A DNA stretch of 45,245 nt from the NCBI GenBank assembly GCA_029267445.1, contig JAJUIU010000024.1, positions 1 to 45,245 on the forward strand, written 5' to 3'. Below, piece after piece: positions 42,434-45,245 of this stretch (its first letter is position 1; every line of letters begins with the position of its first letter). Under the pieces are notes generated by a model. That model saw only the letters and a list, made by a program, of their open reading frames with translations, had not been told where the DNA came from and ran no database searches. Both the position numbers and the translations under genes were made by a program. This DNA comes from Rhodospirillaceae bacterium. Lineage in GTDB: Bacteria > Pseudomonadota > Alphaproteobacteria > Azospirillales > Azospirillaceae.

Positions 42434-42577
42434 TCAGCCCCCGCGCTCGTCGGCGGGGGCCGGCTCCGGTTCGGCCGCGTCGGCCATGCGGGCGCGCTCC
42501 TGTTCCTTGCGGCGGCGCAGGTTGTCGCGCAGCGCCTTCGCCAGCCTCTCCTCGCGCTCTTTGTCCTTCGTCGGCAT
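42434..42577 (-). CDS. Tiny charged protein, 47 aa, upstream of the flavoenzyme
   Basis: A 47-codon frame, ATG 42575-42577 to TGA 42434-42436. The product starts [20 protein letters not shown] and continues [19 protein letters not shown], a charged helix with an acidic, Pro-rich tail. Such short K/E/R-rich proteins are common in Alphaproteobacteria and I cannot assign a function. Support comes from the tight spacing to the flavoenzyme GTG (four bases), the same strand, and codon use that keeps G/C in third positions. The ribosome site (ACGGGCACCA) is weak. Confidence 0.6.
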   Translation of the reverse strand: MPTKDKEREERLAKALRDNLRRRKEQERARMADAAEPEPAPADERGG

Positions 42578-42726
42578 TGGTGCCCGTTGCGGATGCGAAA
42601 CCGCCGGAATTCAGACCCCTGCGATCCGCGCGCGTCAAGCGCCCCGAAATCGCCTGGCGCGGGATGCGGCTTACCGCTTGCATCACCCCGTCGCCTGTGG
42701 CAGAAACCGCCGCCACGCGATGGTGG

Positions 42727-42801
42727 GCTGCGGTAGCTCAGTGGTAGAGCACACCCTTGGTAAGGGTGAGGTCGAGAGTTCAATCCTCTCTCGCAGCACC
42801 A
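42727..42801 (+). tRNA. tRNA-Thr (GGT anticodon)
   Basis: 75 bases with encoded CCA. The acceptor stem is GCTGCGG/TCGCAGC (one G-T pair), the D-arm contains AGCTCAGTGGTAGAGC, the anticodon loop TTGGTAA gives anticodon GGT, and the T-arm contains GAGTTCAATCC. It stands between the leftward flavoenzyme unit and an AT-richer methyltransferase gene. I saw no repeat of its 3' end further right. Confidence 0.97.
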
Positions 42802-42920
42802 TTCCCGGCCCTTGGCGGGCGATCCCCAACGAGAATTCAGGCGTGCTGGGCCTCAGGCGGCCGCGTCCGCGAACGCCTTTTGCGGTTTCCATGCGCGGTG
42901 GCGAGCCCCCTCCACCCACC

Positions 42921-43637
42921 CTAGCCCTTGGCAACACATTGCATGTTGACCAGGGGAAGCGGTGTCGTGTGGGCCAGGGCCCGGTGGGAGGGGTAGTTCC
43001 GAAGCGTCTGGATCGTCCAGCCGGTGTCGTCGAGCATCCTGACCAGATCGCCGAGGATGGGCCAGAACGACACGTCCTGCAGCCCGCTCAGGGGGTCCTT
43101 GTACCCCGATTCCCTGAAGAAATGGCCGCGATAGCCGTTGTGGACCACCCGCGCCGCGACGGAGTAGTGGGTGGAAATGTATATGTGCCTGGACAGATGT
43201 CTCGCTGAAACGAGGAAGTTCCAAGGATCCTTGAGGTGATACAGCACGCCCGTGCAGTAGATCTGGTTGAACGATCCAAGGCTCCGAACCGCCACCGCGT
43301 CATTGATGTCGCAAAGACGCACGGTCACGTTCGAGAGACGCCGCGCGGCGACCGCCGCCGATGTCTTCTCAACATTGTAGTCGCGACCATCAATGGCGAC
43401 GACACTCCTGACACCTGCCAGGCCGGCCAATCGGGCCGTGAGTCCACCCTCGTAGCAACCGATCTCGAGGATATCGCCGTAGGGACGGCCTAGCTCAAGA
43501 AAATCGAAGAAACGATCATCCTGAAGGTAGTTCTCCTGCCCTCCATAGGCGACGCCATCAATCACATGCTGAGTGAACCAGGCGCCATGCCTGTCGGCGA
43601 GGGACTTGAATACTGACGCGATCGACTGATGGTCCAT
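42921..43637 (-). CDS. Class I SAM-dependent methyltransferase
   Basis: 238-residue predicted methyltransferase. Motif I is DILEIGCYEGGLTARLAGLA (55-74), the ribose-binding acidic residue is D83 in AIDGRDYN, and QIYCTGVLYHLKDPWNFL is motif IV/post-motif. This last block resembles CmoB-like and O-antigen or FkbM-type methyltransferases. ATG 43635-43637 (MDHQSIASVF) is preferred; ATG 43722-43724 would add 29 residues with unusual composition, and neither has a clear ribosome site. Codons are visibly less GC-rich than in neighbours, suggesting recent transfer. It lies beside tRNA-Thr and an epimerase-like gene, so a surface-glycan role is possible. Confidence 0.85.
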   Translation of the reverse strand: MDHQSIASVFKSLADRHGAWFTQHVIDGVAYGGQENYLQDDRFFDFLELGRPYGDILEIGCYEGGLTARLAGLAGVRSVVAIDGRDYNVEKTSAAVAARRLSNVTVRLCDINDAVAVRSLGSFNQIYCTGVLYHLKDPWNFLVSARHLSRHIYISTHYSVAARVVHNGYRGHFFRESGYKDPLSGLQDVSFWPILGDLVRMLDDTGWTIQTLRNYPSHRALAHTTPLPLVNMQCVAKG

Positions 43638-43927
43638 TTCCGGGATTTCATGTGTTGGCCGTCGGTCACATCCTACGGACCGGGCGCGAAACCCGTCAAC
43701 GAGGTTCCCAATCGGCGTATTCATGGACCGGCACAGTGTCCAGCCGGTTTCCTTGACGTCGCAAACCGCGCATATCGGGCCCGGGGCGCTTGACCGTCCG
43801 CCCTTCAACTGATAGAGCCGAACTCACGCAAAGCCCGGCAAACCTTTGATTTGAATGATCTCCGGTCACTGGCGACCGAAGCTGGGGATCGTCCCTCGTC
43901 GATGCACTCGCGGACCAGTCGTGGCCA

Positions 43928-44932
43928 TTGTCCGTTCAATCCCCTGAAAGCCTCCATATTCTCGTGACCGGAGCCGGCGGGTTCGTCGGCCGGGCGCTGG
44001 TCGGCGCGCTGCGGCAGCGCGGCCACAGGGTGTCTGTCGCCGTCCGCTCGCCCGAAGCCGTACCGCAGGGGACGGAACCGCGCTGCATCGGTGACATCGC
44101 GACGGTGGCGAACTGGGCGCCCGCCCTGGTGGGATTGGACACGATCGTGCATCTGGCGGCACGGGTGCACCTTGCGGGCCCACAGGGTGAAGCCGCCTAC
44201 ATGGCCGCGAACGTGGCACCGACACTCCGCCTGGCTGAGGCGGCGGCCGTGGCCGGGGTCCGCCGGTTCGTCTTCCTCAGCAGCGTGAAGGCGATGGGGG
44301 AGGCGAGCCCGGGCCGTCCGCTGACGGAAGCCGATCCGGCCATGCCCGCCGACGCGTATGGACGGTCGAAACGGGCGGCGGAGCAGGGTCTGGCGGCGAT
44401 CGCCAGGCGCTCGGGGATGGACTTCGTATCCCTGCGCCCCCCCCTTGTCCACGGTCCGGGCGTGCGGGCGAACATGCTGTCCCTGCTCCGGTGGATCGAA
44501 CGTGGACGGCCGTTGCCCGTGTCCACCGCCGGGAACCGACGCTCCCTGATCTCCGTCGGCAATCTCGCGTCGGCGATCGTCAGCGTCGTGGAGCATCGGG
44601 AATCGGCGGGTGGCGTCTATATGGTGACGGACGGGCCTGCGCTCTCGACCGCCGACCTCGCCCGGGGGCTCGCGGCCGGCCTCGGCCGGCAGGCGCGGCT
44701 GCTCCCCATGCCGCCGATGGTTCTCACGCTCGGATCGCGCCTGCCCGTGGTCGGGCCGGCACTCGCCCGGCTGACAGGCGACCTGGAGATCGACGGCGGC
44801 CTGTTCCGCCGAACGTTCGACTGGAACCCGGTGGAGGACCAGGCGGCAGCGCTGCGCGCGACGGCGTCCTGGTACGCCGCCACGTCCGGCATTCCGGTCA
44901 GTGATCGGAGCCGTGCAGAATCTCCTCCCTGA
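43928..44932 (+). CDS. NAD-dependent epimerase/dehydratase (extended SDR)
   Basis: 334-residue extended short-chain dehydrogenase acting on nucleotide sugars. The NAD-binding motif is VTGAGGFVGRALVGALRQRG (13-32). The catalytic set is S118/S119 in FVFLSSVKAMGE and Y144/K148 in AYGRSK. RPPLVHGPGVRANMLSLLRW is the usual substrate-side segment. It resembles GalE/WbpP-like proteins placed before a WecA-type transferase in O-antigen loci. The start is probably TTG 43928, as no ATG or GTG lies in frame before the Rossmann motif; no good ribosome site is seen. Its last 35 bases overlap the convergent hypothetical gene. The substrate is unknown. Confidence 0.88.
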   Translation: MSVQSPESLHILVTGAGGFVGRALVGALRQRGHRVSVAVRSPEAVPQGTEPRCIGDIATVANWAPALVGLDTIVHLAARVHLAGPQGEAAYMAANVAPTLRLAEAAAVAGVRRFVFLSSVKAMGEASPGRPLTEADPAMPADAYGRSKRAAEQGLAAIARRSGMDFVSLRPPLVHGPGVRANMLSLLRWIERGRPLPVSTAGNRRSLISVGNLASAIVSVVEHRESAGGVYMVTDGPALSTADLARGLAAGLGRQARLLPMPPMVLTLGSRLPVVGPALARLTGDLEIDGGLFRRTFDWNPVEDQAAALRATASWYAATSGIPVSDRSRAESPP

Positions 44933-45236
44933 GGCCGGTATCGTAGATACGGCCCGCATGGGTCAGCACCACCTCGTCCGGGAAGCTGCCCTTCACGAGG
45001 CCCTTGCGCTGGAGGGCCGTCCACGGTGCGGGATTGTGCAGTCCGGTGGCATCCCGCGACAGCACCACCCAGGGACCGAGGTGGAAGTGATCGCCGTGGG
45101 CGTGCGGAAGCCGCACGATGGCGACGTCCCCGTCCTCGGTCGGCTCCCCATAGCCGTCCAGTTCGGCCAGCGCCTGGATCAGCGTCAGGGTCTTGAGCTG
45201 GAGCGGGTTCAGGTTCAGCGGGTTCTTCTTGGCCAT
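44898..45236 (-). CDS. Hypothetical protein with HAHGDHFH motif, 112 aa
   Basis: 112-residue soluble protein, not assigned to a named family. MAKKNPLNLNPLQLKTLTLI begins it, a pattern I associate with conserved Azospirillum-like hypothetical proteins. Residues 45-52 (HAHGDHFH) carry four histidines within eight residues, just before LGPWVVLSRDAT, which could bind a metal. A C-terminal winged-helix-like stretch (WTALQRKGLVKGSFPDEVVL, then THAGRIYDTGL) resembles a DNA-binding or interaction module. ATG 45234-45236 follows GGAGCCGAC. It converges with the epimerase gene and overlaps it by 35 bases. Function is unknown. Confidence 0.8.
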   Translation of the reverse strand: MAKKNPLNLNPLQLKTLTLIQALAELDGYGEPTEDGDVAIVRLPHAHGDHFHLGPWVVLSRDATGLHNPAPWTALQRKGLVKGSFPDEVVLTHAGRIYDTGLREEILHGSDH

Positions 45237-45245
45237 GTCGGCTCC

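Noticed and set aside
42430-42783. N-terminal extension of the flavoenzyme through tRNA-Thr
   Set aside because: The frame would read through the antisense of a clear tRNA gene and a better-supported small gene; homologues start at the FAD motif.
42802-45245. Integrative element at tRNA-Thr
   Set aside because: No integrase gene and no duplicate of the tRNA 3' end were found to the right within the window.

Overview
The window is very GC-rich, densely coding chromosomal DNA of an alphaproteobacterium, most likely in the Rhodospirillales/Azospirillaceae range. The evidence is the strong third-position G/C bias, the alphaproteobacterial families UPF0262, DUF2948, PAS_5 and MucR-like, and the gene order murA-DUF2948-hisG-hisD-UPF0262-phosphatase-infA-maf-RNase E/G-yacG-tRNA-Phe. 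The genus is an inference. I see no IS element, prophage, CRISPR array or recognisable defence island.

Layout. 1-1.8 kb: a leftward sulfur/Fe-S unit (cysE, an IscR-type regulator, a cysteine desulfurase cut by the window edge). 1.9-6.9 kb: an alpha/beta hydrolase, anmK, a YkgJ-type cysteine-cluster protein, tyrS, a cold-shock protein and two small proteins. 6.9-14.6 kb: an AsmA-like envelope protein, glnE-bcp, and an orphan ParA flanked by 10-bp-phased repeats. 14.7-20.7 kb: Sua5, a D-2-hydroxyglutarate dehydrogenase-like enzyme, a PAS_5 protein, a lytic transglycosylase and an acyl-CoA dehydrogenase. 20.7-24 kb: a patch of small or envelope/stress genes (YjbH-like protein, secreted PepSY-like protein, MucR-N-like miniprotein, DUF1328 protein, ECF sigma factor) with two EcfG-like promoters. 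24.3-32.8 kb: a Sel1 lytic transglycosylase, an EmrAB pump with divergent TetR regulator and palindromic operator, an FAH-family hydrolase and a MacAB-like exporter.

33-41.3 kb is the conserved leftward housekeeping cluster running from dcd and murA to tRNA-Phe. It joins peptidoglycan precursor synthesis, histidine biosynthesis, translation initiation, RNA processing and nucleotide quality control. 41.3-45.2 kb holds an L-2-hydroxyglutarate oxidase-like flavoenzyme with a 47-residue partner gene, tRNA-Thr, an AT-richer methyltransferase, a sugar-nucleotide epimerase-like protein and a histidine-rich hypothetical protein.

Nothing here is plainly a new multi-gene system. The best leads are the MucR-like miniprotein without a zinc finger, its neighbouring EcfG-like promoters, the helically phased repeats beside the orphan ParA, and several unassigned perfect palindromes. 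Promoter and operator calls were made by eye from consensus knowledge and have not been tested computationally.
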